Part shown: positions 36,301 to 48,400 of the stretch, in pieces
How the letters are laid out: each line of letters opens with the position of its first letter
Numbering within the stretch: the first letter of the stretch is position 1
From: Phoronis australis
Taxonomy: Eukaryota; Phoronida; Phoronidae
Length of the DNA stretch: 64,000 nucleotides
Assembly (NCBI GenBank): GCA_002633005.1
Contig: NMRA01000140.1
Span: 546,367-610,366 of the forward strand
Direction of reading: 5' to 3'
Program-made: the position numbers and the translations under genes
Notes under the pieces: generated by a model
The model's database searches: none
What the model saw: only the letters and a program-made list of their open reading frames with translations
Told to the model about the DNA's origin: nothing

Positions 36301-38721
36301 ATCTTTAACTTCTCAGTTCCATTGATATCCACTACAAACAATGGCAACAACAGCAAATGTTTCAAAACAAACTTAAGTGTGCTACTTGTTGATGTATTCA
36401 CAACAGAGATTTTTTGTGGCTTAAACGTGGGTCAAACTTTTTGCGATTGAATCAGTGACCTCTTTATGAAAGTGACTTGATGATATAGACATCACTTTTT
36501 TAATTCTGCACTTTAGAGTTTTTACAGTAATAAAAATAATTATCCTCAAAATCATCCTCACCATCGGTCATAATGCAATCCATTCCACACACTATTACAT
36601 TTTTGTCACTAAAGTATCTTCCATTTTGAAACATTTCCAGGATGTCAATTTAATCCTTCTTGAACATCCATGTTGACCTAAAGCTGGTCTGGATATGATT
36701 AAATGTTGTTATAAACAACTAGTCAAAAACATGTAAAATACAAAATGGTCAATTTTCTGTTCTATTCAGATATGTTTTTGTTATTAACCCCCTTTTGAGT
36801 TCATAGTGATATTTTTCGGAAAGAAGTATTGTCTTCAACCATACTGTCTTGTATTTAGTCAAAATTTGTAACCAACTTACCCAGATCAAAAAGAATATCT
36901 AGACATTGAAATTTCATGGCAGACCTCAAAAAGGCTTGAAAACTTGATATTAACAAAAATGGTTTCAACCACCCGGAAATAAGGTGTTCACTGCTGAATT
37001 CTGTAGATGATTTTAAAGAGGCACGGAACATGAAAATTTGTAAAAAATAGCTTTTAAACAAATAATTGTGAATCTACTTTTTGGGGATGCTAACAGGATA
37101 ATAATTAACTTTGAATATTGCAAGAATTGCGGGAAAAATTTTTCAGATTCACTTTTTTGAAAAGCAAACGAAATATAAACTCTTTCATCCAAATATAGTT
37201 TCAAAGTCTCCACCCCTAATAATATCTATGCCTGACTGCACTTATTCTTGTTTTAAATTATCATCTACTTTACATCAAAGGTGAAAGGTCACATTTTCCA
37301 TGTAATAAAAGTGTGCTACGTCTATGTCCTGTCATACCAATTTAGGAGGCGTGCTTTGTCGTGTGGGAGAAAAACCTAAGAAGTGACGAGCAACTGACGG
37401 ATCATTTCTGAAATTCGAAACCAAAGCAAAAATGCTATTACCTCAGCAGAAATTCAAAATCTTCACAAACAAATGGTAAAAATACCTGGTAAACAGTTAG
37501 ACTTCTATTTCAGTGGCAGAATAAGGCAATTTAGTCTCTTTTCATGTTGTATGCCATTAACATTGTGGAGTATTTTCAAACTCCCATTTACAGTGTTTTT
37601 AAATTATTTCCTTAGGCAAAAAACCCTTCTGATCAGTTAAAAACTGGCCATGAATTTCCCTCATTACTAAATTCTTTTTGTTTGTTTAGCTGTCAGAAAC
37701 GAAATAAATTATTGGGAGACGTTTATGTTGACCAGAATGGTTTTAGTCTGGATGATTTATAAAAGAGAGCACAGTTCACAATTCATAACATCAGCTCAAG
37801 CTTACAGTGCGCCATGCAAAATTGTCGAGCTTAGATTTTTTTAAATACAAAGAGGCTGCAAGCAAGGGTATCCCATCAAGATATGGTATAGTGTATGCCT
37901 AATTTATACACTGCTTTCTTGAAATATCTCAAGTAATTAGGAATCGTCAACCCATTAAAGTATATATTTTCTCAAACCACTGTAGAAGTTGAGACAGATC
38001 TATCAATGTTTTTGACAACACTGTGCCATTCTCGTCAAATGATCATGCGTTCTGAAGGTACATTGATAGGGAGAAAATCCTATCCCACCATTTATCAAAT
38101 TTGTCGAAACTTGGATAAAATCAATGCACAAAATCTTGGTCTGGGATTTTTCACAACTGATGTCGACAATTTATAATTGCACAAATAAGTTCTGTTATAA
38201 GTTCTGTTTTGCACCTTTCTAAGAATAATACGCCTCTTGATTTTACATAAAAGATAACCCTAACTAAAGCTCTAATGGAAATATGAGAAACTGTTTCCAC
38301 ATCAAGTAAAGACACTGTCAGTCAGAAAATCTGTGGACTATTTCTCGAGGTATCACATTTTGAAGTTTGGAATCATGCTCTAACAGCTATCGTTGAAAAA
38401 TGGAATTTTGTTTGAAGAGTCCCACACTCACCATTTTAAACTACTCTTTACGCTCGGGAGAGTCACTGCAATGTATTCAAGTTTCCTTCTTTAGTTTAGT
38501 TTTTTAAAATTAAAAGGACAGTGGAAAGAAGCAATTGTTGTATTTTAACACTGAAACTTGAAGCGCGTCATCCAAAACCAATCGCACGATTCACAGTAGG
38601 TGGAGTTTAATTAAGGTCAGCAGGTCAACTACAAGTGAATCACAGACAATGACGAACTTATCACGGAATATACTGCATGAAAATACATACAGATATTCCA
38701 CGAGAGTTGTGTGACGAAACA

Positions 38722-38903
38722 TCAGAGCGTGGGTATGATTAGACGTAGTTTTATGAAGTTTTGTTGGACTCGTGGTGGATTTTCCAATCCAGATGACCCC
38801 AACGCTTGGTCAGCGAACTTCAGATGCAAGCTTTCTGTCATTTCTGGCTCGAGTTTGCCTTCAACTGGAGCAGTAAACCAAGTCTCGACTAACACGGGAA
38901 CTT
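38722..38903 (-). CDS. Possible terminal exon of an unrecognised gene
   Basis: Open on the minus strand from about IVSVQDEVPVLVETW to a stop after LRLIIPTL, about 63 residues. The composition looks protein-like, with acidic and hydrophobic alternation. An AG acceptor (AAAAG) is possible at the upstream end but has a weak pyrimidine tract. It lies about 0.8 kb past the NIP7 stop codon. Could be a last exon of another gene or a chance ORF; product not recognised. Confidence 0.25.
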
Positions 38904-39675
38904 CATCTTGCACACTGACAATCTTTTGTCACACTCTAACTATGACGTGGTATAACAATGACTAAAAATGGTCATAACAGCAATATCCATACACATACAC
39001 GCATATGTGAGTGCATAATGAATTATGATCAATTCATTTTGTTAACACAAAGAACTCAGTCTCCAAATATCTTGTTTGAAATTCTGCACACAGCATATTC
39101 CAGCCAAGGTAACAACAGGGAGGTATTCGTACCAGGTAACACCATACCAAACAATGAAATACATGGATTATATATAATAAAAAAATCTGTATTATGAATC
39201 GAAAATATCAGAAACATTTACGTATGTCGAGAAGAATCAACAAATTCACCAATTACTCGTGACATGTACAAAAGAAATACATGATCATGATCCAATGTAC
39301 AGTTGGCAAAACAAACATCCAACCAGAATATGCCAGATCTTTCTCCAAATTCACGTCTGCTCAGACGGCTATCTGCCATCTGCTACACCAAGCCTAGGGT
39401 TGCAGTAGTTTGTTCTTGTCTCACCGCCAATAACCATTCAAAATTTCAATCTCATCTTGCAACACCCTTTCTAATGCATGCAAGCATCTCAGCAACGAAA
39501 CTTCCAACAAAATATAAACAACAAGCCTCAGAGTGTCTTCTTCAGGTCCGCATTTGAATGCTGAGAAAACGTCAAGTCCATTTCGCACTTCACGTCAGCC
39601 TCGGCGAGCTGGTCCCAATTTAGTCTCTCTCGACATTTCACCTCCAGCATTTTACTAGTACTGCCTCACTTCCTG

Positions 39676-39795
39676 TTATGTTAGCGTATCCTCGCTACGT
39701 ATATATTCACCAACATCAGCCTGATGGAATACAACTATTGTCATGGGGTCGGCGTGTCTACACTCTTGAGTTGACTTGGCAGCCGCCCCAAAACC
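39676..39795 (-). CDS. NIP7: NIP7 exon 5 (stop codon)
   Basis: Forty codons including the stop, [17 protein letters not shown] then [21 protein letters not shown]-type ending and TAA at 39676-39678. TTACAG acceptor. Completes the PUA domain. Confidence 0.94.
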   Translation of the reverse strand, partial: GFGAAAKSTQECRHADPMTIVVFHQADVGEYIRSEDTLT

Positions 39796-42700
39796 CTGTA
39801 ACACAAGACACCGGTAAAATTGTTTATACGAAGTTGGTCAAATTAAAAACTAAAGAAGACAGTGCAGGGTTCCTTGTGGGGAAAGCCTTCCACTTTGCCC
39901 GTTTTCCATAAGAAAGATGAAAAGAATGTTGAACCTGAATGATAATCAATTGCCTTTAGGCAAGTTATGTATCCATTAAGTAGTTGATTGCGAAGCCTTT
40001 GATAGGCACGGTGAATTTGGTCTAGATGTTGAGGAGTCTCGGCTACCACGCAACACTTAAGACAACTGAGCAGGTCACGTGGCATGTGAGGTTTCAATGC
40101 CCAGCTAGATTGCAGCGTTCAGTAATAACCCGAATCACTCGCTGGAAATAAAGCCTATCATAGCATAAGAGCCCCTAAGGACTTTTGGTTCAATTGAAAT
40201 ATTTGTTTTGTCTGCATATGGAGCAGTTCCTCCACGCATGACTGCACCTTAAACACCCACTCCTTCATTGTGCTCTGCAGTATCCATAGGAGACAGGAAT
40301 AAAGTGCTCTGCTACAAAACAATGTTTAGGTAGGTAACCACTTCTTGTAACAGGTGTTCAATGCCACAGTAATTCAATGGTGAAAAACTCCACACAAAAA
40401 TTTAACAGGGTTTTCTGTAGATAAGCTTACGGGCACATAAACGGAAAATGAAAAATTTTGAAAATTTTCACGCATTCCACTGATACAAAATAAACGCCTG
40501 GGTGTTTAGTCGAAGGGGGGGGGGGCGTGTAAACGGAAAGTCATAGCCTCGGCTAATATGAAAATACCAGCCATTTTTGTGCAAAAAACTGTTTTTTAAT
40601 TTTAAGTTAATATTAAATACATACTTCACCAACACTTTGTTCGTTTATATAAATGATAAATACTCACAAAACTGAATTTGTGGCTAAAAGTTGATGCTAA
40701 GTGGCTTTTAAGAGGACATTTTCCACTATCTGGACACTTGACAACAGAAGTTGCAAATAAATGCCCATGGGCATAATTTCCCAAATAAACGCGCACGGTC
40801 GTACCATTGGGTGGGCTTATCTACGCAAAATCCCCGTACATACAATCAGAGAGTAAGCTTTGTGACTTAGAGGAGCATGAAACAAGTCCAACAAGTAAAC
40901 GAATTTTAGAGTTAGTAAAACAAACGCGATAAAAATAATATGCAGGTCCATTACAGGATACATTAACCTACATTCTATTTCACACAAAAATTATTGTCAA
41001 AATATCAACTTTTACATAACATAGACCGCTAACGCTCCAATTTTTATTCCATAAATTTTTATTTTACGATAAATGCATAGTGTAAGCCATGTTGATAAGA
41101 AAAACATTTTTTTCACAACACTAACTTCTGTTGAGAAACTTGACACATTAAAATTTCACCAATACAACACTCTTGTGTGACAAACTGCAAAGCATTTATC
41201 ATCGCATAAAACAAAATCAGGTGTTATACACATTAAGTATGAGCAATTAAAAAAAATTGAGACCTAGACATGCAATTTGGTATGCAAGCATTGTGTGTTA
41301 TATATTGATGAAGCCGCACATACCAATGGGAGGTCACTCATAGAGTAGACAATAACACCCTGGTATTGCGTAGTGCCCTCAGTGATACGGCCCAAGCCCG
41401 ACTTCATGACGTGGTGGCCATAGAGGAATTGTTGCTCAGCACTCGGCTTCAACCATACTTTATACTGAAAAAAATGAGCCATGTGGTCACATAGTTTCAC
41501 ACGTTACGTCACATTCACACACTTGTTCAATAGAGGAGTAATAGTTTTAACTTAAATTCACGTCAAAGTCCCAAGATGCAGGTAAGAAATGATGATGAAC
41601 ACGATTACTTTTTCATAATGAATTTCAGAAAATTTTCAAAGTTATGATTATTATAAATAAGTATGATTAATTTTATTCATATTAGAGCACAATACGGTGA
41701 AACATAATATCTGAACAACAAAATTTTCAATTAACAGACGACTTTACTTAATTATTTGAACACTTTATACAGTGCCGCTATCATTAACAAACATGAATTT
41801 AGAACATTTTTGGCAATATAGTGAGCACTTCAACATGAAAAAGGAAAAATAGTTTTGCTCATTACTTTTGTTCAAATCATATGAAATTTTACTGTAAAGT
41901 CTATCGCTGCAATGGCATCACTGGCAAGCAAAAGTGGAAAACCAATAGCAAAGTCACGTTTCTCTACCTTGGCGTAAGGACTTAAGAAATCTAGAGCTGT
42001 GATGTGTAGACGGAACTTCCCAGATTTTGTGAACTTTCCAAAACATGTTCCGAAGCTGAGGAGATTTTCACGTGACACATGGCAGGCTTTCTTCATCAAG
42101 TCCTCACTGAAAAGAAACGAGCAAACTGTTAATTTCAATAAGTACCGTGTTTTTCAAACATTCCTTGATGGCNNNNNNNNNNNNNNNNNNNNNNNNNNNN
42201 NNNNNNNNNNNNNNNNNNNNNNNNNNNNNNNNNNNNNNNNNNNNNNNNNNNNNNNNNNNNNNNNNNNNNNNNNNNNNNNNNNNNNNNNNNNNNNNNNNNN
42301 NNNNNNNNNNNNNNNNNNNNNNNNNNNNNNNNNNNNNNNNNNNNNNNNNNNNNNNNNNNNNNNNNNNNNNNNNNNNNNNNNNNNNNNNNNNNNNNNNNNN
42401 NNNNNNNNNNNNNNNNNNNNNNNNNNNNNNNNNNNNNNNNNNNNNNNNNNNNNNNNNNNNNNNNNNNNNNNNNNNNNNNNNNNNNNNNNNNNNNNNNNNN
42501 NNNNNNNNNNNNNNNNNNNNNNNNNNNNNNNNNNNNNNNNNNNNNNNNNNNNNNNNNNNNNNNNNNNNNNNNNNNNNNNNNNNNNNNNNNNNNNNNNNNN
42601 NNNNNNNNNNNNNNNNNNNNNNNNNNNNNNNNNNNNNNNNNNNNNNNNNNNNNNNNNNNNNNNNNNNNNNNNNNNNNNNNNNNNNNNNNNNNNNNNNNNN

Positions 42701-45700
42701 NNNNNNNNNNNNNNNNNNNNNNNNNNNNNNNNNNNNNNNNNNNNNNNNNNNNNNNNNNNNNNNNNNNNNNNNNNNNNNNNNNNNNNNNNNNNNNNNNNNN
42801 NNNNNNNNNNNNNNNNNNNNNNNNNNNNNNNNNNNNNNNNNNNNNNNNNNNNNNNNNNNNNNNNNNNNNNNNNNNNNNNNNNNNNNNNNNNNNNNNNNNN
42901 NNNNNNNNNNNNNNNNNNNNNNNNNNNNNNNNNNNNNNNNNNNNNNNNNNNNNNNNNNNNNNNNNNNNNNNNNNNNNNNNNNNNNNNNNNNNNNNNNNNN
43001 NNNNNNNNNNNNNNNNNNNNNNNNNNNNNNNNNNNNNNNNNNNNNNNNNNNNNNNNNNNNNNNNNNNNNNNNNNNNNNNNNNNNNNNNNNNNNNNNNNNN
43101 NNNNNNNNNNNNNNNNNNNNNNNNNNNNNTACAAAACAATGTTTAGGTAGGTAACCACTTCTTGTAACAGGTGTTCAATGCCACAGTAATTCAATGGTGA
43201 AAAACTCCACACAAAAATTTAACAGGGTTTTCTGTAGATAAGCTTACGGGCACATATACGGAAAATGAAAAATTTTGAAAATTTTCACGCATTCCACTGA
43301 TACAAAATAAACGCCTGGGTGTTTAGTCGAAGGGGGGGGGGCGTGTAAACGGAAAGTCATAGCCTCGGCTGATATGAAAATACCAGCCATTTTTGTGCTA
43401 AAACCTCTGTTTTTTAATTTTAAGTTAATAAATACATACTGCACCAACACTTTGTTCGTTTATATAAATGATAAATGCTCACAAAACTGAATTTGTGGCT
43501 AAAAGTTGATGCTAAGTGGGCTTTTATGAGGACATTTCCGAATACAGGCTACATTCTATTTCACACAAAAATTATTGTCAAAATATCAACTTTTCCATAA
43601 CACAGACCGCTAATGCTCCAATTTTTATTCCATAAATTTATATTTTACGATAAATGCATAGTGTAAGCCATGTTGATAAGAAAAACAAATTTTTCACAAC
43701 ACTAACTTTTGTTGAGAAACTTGGCGTACTAAAATTTCGCCCATACAACACTCTTGTGTGATAAACTGCAAGCATTTATCATACTCATTGCATAAAATAA
43801 AATAAAATCAGGCGTAACAATACCTTATACACATTAAGTATGAGCAATTCAAAACAAAAAAAACCTGAGACCTAGACATGCAATTTGGTATGCAAGCATT
43901 GTGTGTTTTATATTGATGAAGCCGCACATACCAATGGAAGGTCACTCATAGAGTAGACAATAACACCCTGGTATTGCGTAGTGCCCTCAGTGATACGGCC
44001 CAAGCCAGACTTCATGACGTGGTGGCCATAGAGGAATTGTTGCTCAGCACTCGGCTTCAACCACACTTTATACTGGAAAAAATGAGCATTGTGGTCACAT
44101 AGTTTCACATGTTACGTCACATTCACACACTTCTTCAATAGACGAACAATAGCTTAACTTAAATTCACGTCAAAGTCCCAAGATGCAGGTAAGAAATGAT
44201 GATGGAACACGATTACTTTTTCATAATGAATTTCAGAAAATTTTCAAAGTTAAGATTATTATAAATAAGTATGATAAATTTTACTCATATTAGAGCACAA
44301 TACGGTGAAACATAAAATCTGAACAACACAATTTTCAAACTGACGACTTTACTTAATTATTTGAAAACTTTATGCAGTGCCGCTGTCATTAACAAACACG
44401 AATTTAGAACATTTTTGGCAATATAGCAAGCACTTCAACATGAAAAAGGAAAAATACAGTTTTGCTCATTACTTTTGTTCAAATTATATGAAATTTTACT
44501 GTAAAGTCTATCACTGCAATGGCATCACTGGCAAGCAAAAGTGGAAAACCAATAGCAAACAAAGATAAGCCACGTTTCTCTACCTTGGCGTAAGGACTTA
44601 AGAAATCTAGAGCTGTGATGTGTAGACGGAACTTCCCTGATTTTGTGAACTTTCCAAAACATGTTCCGAAGCTCAGGAGATTTTCACGTGACACGTGGCA
44701 GGCTTTCTTCATCAAGTCCTCACTAAAAAGAAACGAGCAAACTGTTAATTTCAATAACTACCGTGTTTTTCAAAACATTCCTTGATGGCAACTATGGTAC
44801 AGAACATGAAAGTAGCAAAGCATTTATTTTGTGCTGCATTAACTAATTTATGCAAAAAAATGATACAGAAGTAAAACTTCAATAGTCTCTCTCAATGTCC
44901 TAAGGTGTTAAAACTTTCTACATCACATGTATGTTATGTAAAAAGTTTTCTTTACACAAAAGCATCTTACTCGACTGCTTTGATGCATAAATACTCGAGA
45001 AGGCACCAAAATCTAAAATTTAGTACATTTCCCACAATTCCATACTACTAGCAATACGAGCCGCACCTGACATAGTAAACTCTGTCGTTCTGTAACCGGA
45101 AGCAGTATGTCCCATCTGGCCTGTCAATCAGCAACTTGATGTTTTCACCAATACTGTGAAGGCAGGAAATGTTGTCATAACCCACAATAATCAAATCTCA
45201 ACCAGCCATGGTCAGCTCAATGTTAGAAACTACATGAAAAGGAATATGCAAAATTTGACAAACAATTTTTGTCTGAAACTGAAAAAAAATTACGGCAGCA
45301 GACAAGGTCCCTCAGACAGGTTGAGCAAGATAAAGAACACCAACTACTAGACAGATAACTTCGGATCCATTTCAATGAATATTCCATCAATTAGCAAAAA
45401 ACAACCAAAAAGGAATTACAATAAAAGGAAAAATTAGCGTTAAAATGACTTTATACAAATATGCATCGCACCTAAGGGCAATGTCAGATTTATTTGAACA
45501 AATAGAGAATCATGCTTTTTATGGCCTCATAAAACCAGACATGCTCGAGGGGTTGATCTGTATGCATTTCATTAAACGACAACTCATGCCTCTTTCCTCT
45601 CATTTCAGATCTACTAGACTGGCATATTTTTCCTACTTTGATGAAGTTCTGCTGCCTGCTTGCTAACTTTGTTCAAAACTTGAGAATCATGGAATCTGCA

Positions 45701-45925
45701 GCAAGTGGTCAGGCCACGTATAGTGACATCTGTGTGAGGGTTTTATGATAAGTGGCATTCAGTGGCCACGCAGAAGTGATCACAGTTTTAGCAAATCAAA
45801 GGCCAATCAGAAGTCTTATAACAAATTGAATATAACAACTAAGAATTTAAGCACTTACTATTTTGACAACTTCTCAAAAAATGTTTCCGTTTCTTCATCA
45901 GTTAAAGGCCGCATTCTGTAGTATG
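39676..45925 (-). CDS. NIP7: NIP7, 60S ribosome biogenesis factor (complete, 5 coding exons)
   Basis: NIP7 is a nucleolar RNA-binding protein needed for pre-rRNA processing and assembly of the large ribosomal subunit. Coding exons: 45859-45914, 45067-45153, then exon 3 (44584-44722, also present at 41968-42106), exon 4 (43932-44072, also at 41324-41464), and 39676-39795. All junctions are GT/AG and phases fit. The sum is 543 nt or 180 residues, the length of the human protein as remembered. The N-terminal domain runs through exons 1-3; the C-terminal PUA domain is in exons 4-5 with [17 protein letters not shown] and [25 protein letters not shown] acceptor at 45926 just before the start suggests a further 5' untranslated exon. 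The duplicated middle exons flank an assembly gap and are probably two alleles. Confidence 0.95.
41324..41464 (-). CDS. NIP7: NIP7 exon 4 (copy B), PUA domain
   Basis: Second copy of exon 4, protein identical to copy A. Being nearer the last exon, this copy could also be the one used if the duplication were real. Confidence 0.9.
41968..42106 (-). CDS. NIP7: NIP7 exon 3 (copy B)
   Basis: Second copy of exon 3, with a CAG acceptor where copy A has TAG. Reads the same in the visible protein. Ends 67 bases before the 957-N gap. Confidence 0.9.
42173..43129. other. Assembly gap (957 N)
   Basis: Run of N between the two copies of NIP7 exons 3-4. Long open frames across it are artefacts of N translation. 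Confidence 0.99.
43932..44072 (-). CDS. NIP7: NIP7 exon 4 (copy A), PUA domain
   Basis: Forty-seven codons starting [18 protein letters not shown] and including [15 protein letters not shown]. Phase 0 on both sides. Encodes the same protein as 41324-41464. Confidence 0.94.
44584..44722 (-). CDS. NIP7: NIP7 exon 3 (copy A)
   Basis: 139 bases, with [18 protein letters not shown]-type sequence (FGTCFGKF here) and [18 protein letters not shown] acceptor, GTAGAG donor. Near-identical to 41968-42106. Confidence 0.93.
45067..45153 (-). CDS. NIP7: NIP7 exon 2
   Basis: 87 bases coding the [16 protein letters not shown] block of NIP7 through RVYYV. It completes a Tyr codon from exon 1 and leaves AG for a Ser codon with exon 3. 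Confidence 0.93.
45859..45925 (-). CDS. NIP7: NIP7 exon with start codon
   Basis: Coding begins at ATG 45914 ([18 protein letters not shown]). A strong acceptor (polypyrimidine then ACAG) lies 11 bases upstream of the ATG, so the real first exon is non-coding and further right. The donor is GTAAGT in phase 2. Confidence 0.9.
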
Positions 45926-47800
45926 CTGTAAAAAAAGAGTCCCTATTAACACTAACTTCAGGCTACGACTTAAGCCACAGGGTAATTCTTCAACATTTCA
46001 CACACAAAAATAATTATTTACATATATTCATTCATAGACTTAGTACTACAACTGTGCTTGATGACAGCTAAACAGGAAACCTATGATACTACATATTTCT
46101 TAATGTTTATTTTGCCAAGATACTTAATAAAAACACAACTGCACGTATCCACCAAATTATGAGTGAAAAGGTGAAGAATTACCCATGTATTTCTACATTA
46201 GAATGTCTTCACTACAGTACACGTCAAAAGTACTCTCACAAGGCTTTCCGTTACGACTTCTGGGCAGAAGTCGAATTCACCCTCAGACTAGGCTTCCTCT
46301 ATGACCGAAAATGAAGGGGAATTAAGAGGGAAGTAGGGTGGCTAAACCACTCTGGAATGAATTTTGCTGCCCTAACAGTTATTATCAGTTTTACTGTTAG
46401 CAAAATTAGCCTTCTGGAGTGGGGAAAACAGTATAAATTTGTCCGACCACTTTTGTCTTGTACTGTAATGTTAAGAAAGGTAAGCTAATAACACTAACAT
46501 AATTCACCCGTAAAACTGTCAAGAGCCAACATTTTAAAACAAATACTGGAACTGTATAGTCAGTGAGGTATGCAAGCATCTTGTATTGTGATAATGATTG
46601 TTTTAGAAGAAGTGTGAAGGAAGCTTTACGCAAGTGCATAGAATAGTTGTCATTGAATATATGGTATAGACTCCTTGCTGATTTGTTGCATCATCCAAGA
46701 CGCCATCTATTGGCCAGTGAAAGACAACAGTTCAAGCATTTGCTTTATTTTCTTTCAAGGTAAAGAAAAGTCTAACCAAAAACAAAATCATAATGTACAA
46801 CATCCTCCAAGGTCATAAACGTAGCAGGACCTTGAGTAATGAACCATTTTGTATTTCATTAAGTGTGGAGTTGTTACATCCAGAAGAATCTTCTAAACAG
46901 TAAACACCAATGCTTATAATTCTCTACATTTATTTTACGGAAAAGAAAAGCTACAGTACAATGCGAGTGGTAACTTCACCTTGTGCCATAAAAAGAGAAA
47001 AAGCTGCACAGACAATTCTTGCAGAGTGAGAAGTGAAGACATAACATTAAGACTTCGGTATTAGGGGAATCATTTCAACATCAGAGTACTTTGATGAACA
47101 TCTGCTTGGTTAGACAACACAACAACATGACAAACTCTAAGGGCATACTGAATTTCTCTGCAGGAAGAAAGAAGACCACGGTCCGTAGATGGACAGACTT
47201 CCAACCTTAATTTTACATAGGAGGCTACTGATTCACTTGTAAATGAAAGACCTTCAACCAATCAATCTTTAAACATGTCAATCTTAGATCTTGAATGTTA
47301 ACTGTTAGGGATGATCTTGATTTAGGTGAGTTTTTCTGACTGCCACTAGGGGCGCTGTGTTTTTATCTCTTCTGACCATGTGATTGGATTAGGGTATTTT
47401 GTCCGCATCTTTTAACACGGACAGAAATACCGTGCTGTTTACCAGATATGCTGTGTAAGTTCTTTACAACTTGTATCTATATGTGTGCAACTGAGCTGCT
47501 AAATATAAACAAAGATACTATGATGTAAATATATTGTTGCTAACTTTGTAGTTTTGACATTTGTTACTAGTGATTTGTTAGCCAGTCTTCGTCATGTTTT
47601 GCAAGTCACATCTCATTTAATGGGCATGGCCACTTCGACCATTTTTGTGACCTTGAGAGTTGTATTTTGTTAAGTCAAGTAATTTATTTTAAGCTGTGTC
47701 TCACATGTCATGTGTTACTGTGGGCATTATTACGCTGCATTGTTTCCTTTTTAGGTGCTGAGTCCACTGAGCTTTGTATGAAATTCATTTGACTGTTTGC
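45926..47800. other. Region upstream of NIP7, no gene seen
   Basis: Should hold the NIP7 promoter and a non-coding first exon, but neither could be placed. Short ORFs here have no recognisable product. Confidence 0.5.
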
Positions 47801-47879
47801 ATCTGTGTCTATGGGCCATAATTGGGCCACGGAGCAAAAAAAACAGATCACAATTGCTGGACTATTTTTTCATTATCTC

Positions 47880-48400
47880 TGTAACATTAACATCTCTGAA
47901 ATCTAAATTTCAGGAGTTTGTTTCAATAGAAAAGGAGATGGCACCACCAGTCTTCTGCCAAGCCCTGCCTGGTGTCTCCATTTCAAGTGTCAATACGCTT
48001 ACAGATCTAAAAGCATGAGGATGGACCATCTTTAGGAGACCAGAAAATGATAGATGTGGTTGGCAGCACGACGCCAGGTCAACGTGAGGTAGAGCACATC
48101 TGCAGCAAGATCAGTGTATATCTTTGCGCTCTTGAACGACTTGGGAAAAGGAGATATGAACCTCACTGTAGTGGATCCCAAATGGCTGTTTGGATGTAGG
48201 CTACATCGTCACTTCAAGAGTGCTGATGAATGTGAGGAACACTGGTACTTTAGTAATTCAGACATGTGGAAATGTTTTAGTGTCCTATCTACCTAGATGT
48301 TCAGAACTTGTGGAAGTTTCAAAGCCCTATGCGATTCTGGTTTACAGACACGTCTTATTGAGTAGCCTAGCTGTGAAACACGTGTGTGGTTCTTGAAAGC
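47880..48400 (+). pseudogene. Possible decayed COR/Roco-like fragment
   Basis: A segment reads ...KFQEFVSIEKEMAPPVFCQ, then after frame changes LNDLGKGDMNLTVVDPKWL at 48130-48185. The LxxLG....VVDPKWL pattern is reminiscent of COR domains in Roco-type proteins (DAPK, LRRK relatives). Stops and shifts break it. The match is from memory and weak. Confidence 0.25.

Larger units (their letters stand above)
28304..38721. other. Intergenic interval between ANO7-like and NIP7 genes
   Basis: About 10 kb without a recognisable exon. It contains a perfect-ended 173-bp element (30433-30605), a degenerate minisatellite (32660-32866), and inverted repeats near 33407, 35903 and 36103. The ANO7-like promoter should lie just right of 28303, but no TATA or CpG island stands out. 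Confidence 0.55.
40313..42172. repeat. Direct duplication left of gap (NIP7 exons 3-4)
   Basis: Matches 43130-44789 with scattered substitutions. It carries about 200 extra bases near 40735-40970 that are missing in the other copy. Ends at the N run. Looks like an allelic copy. Confidence 0.88.
43130..44789. repeat. Direct duplication right of gap (NIP7 exons 3-4)
   Basis: Begins at the first base after the N run with the same sequence as 40313 onward and stops matching where copy B meets the gap. It lacks the roughly 200-base insertion. Confidence 0.88.

Noticed and set aside
41999-43212. Open frames of 334-383 codons on both strands
   Set aside because: They are made almost wholly of translated N in the assembly gap.
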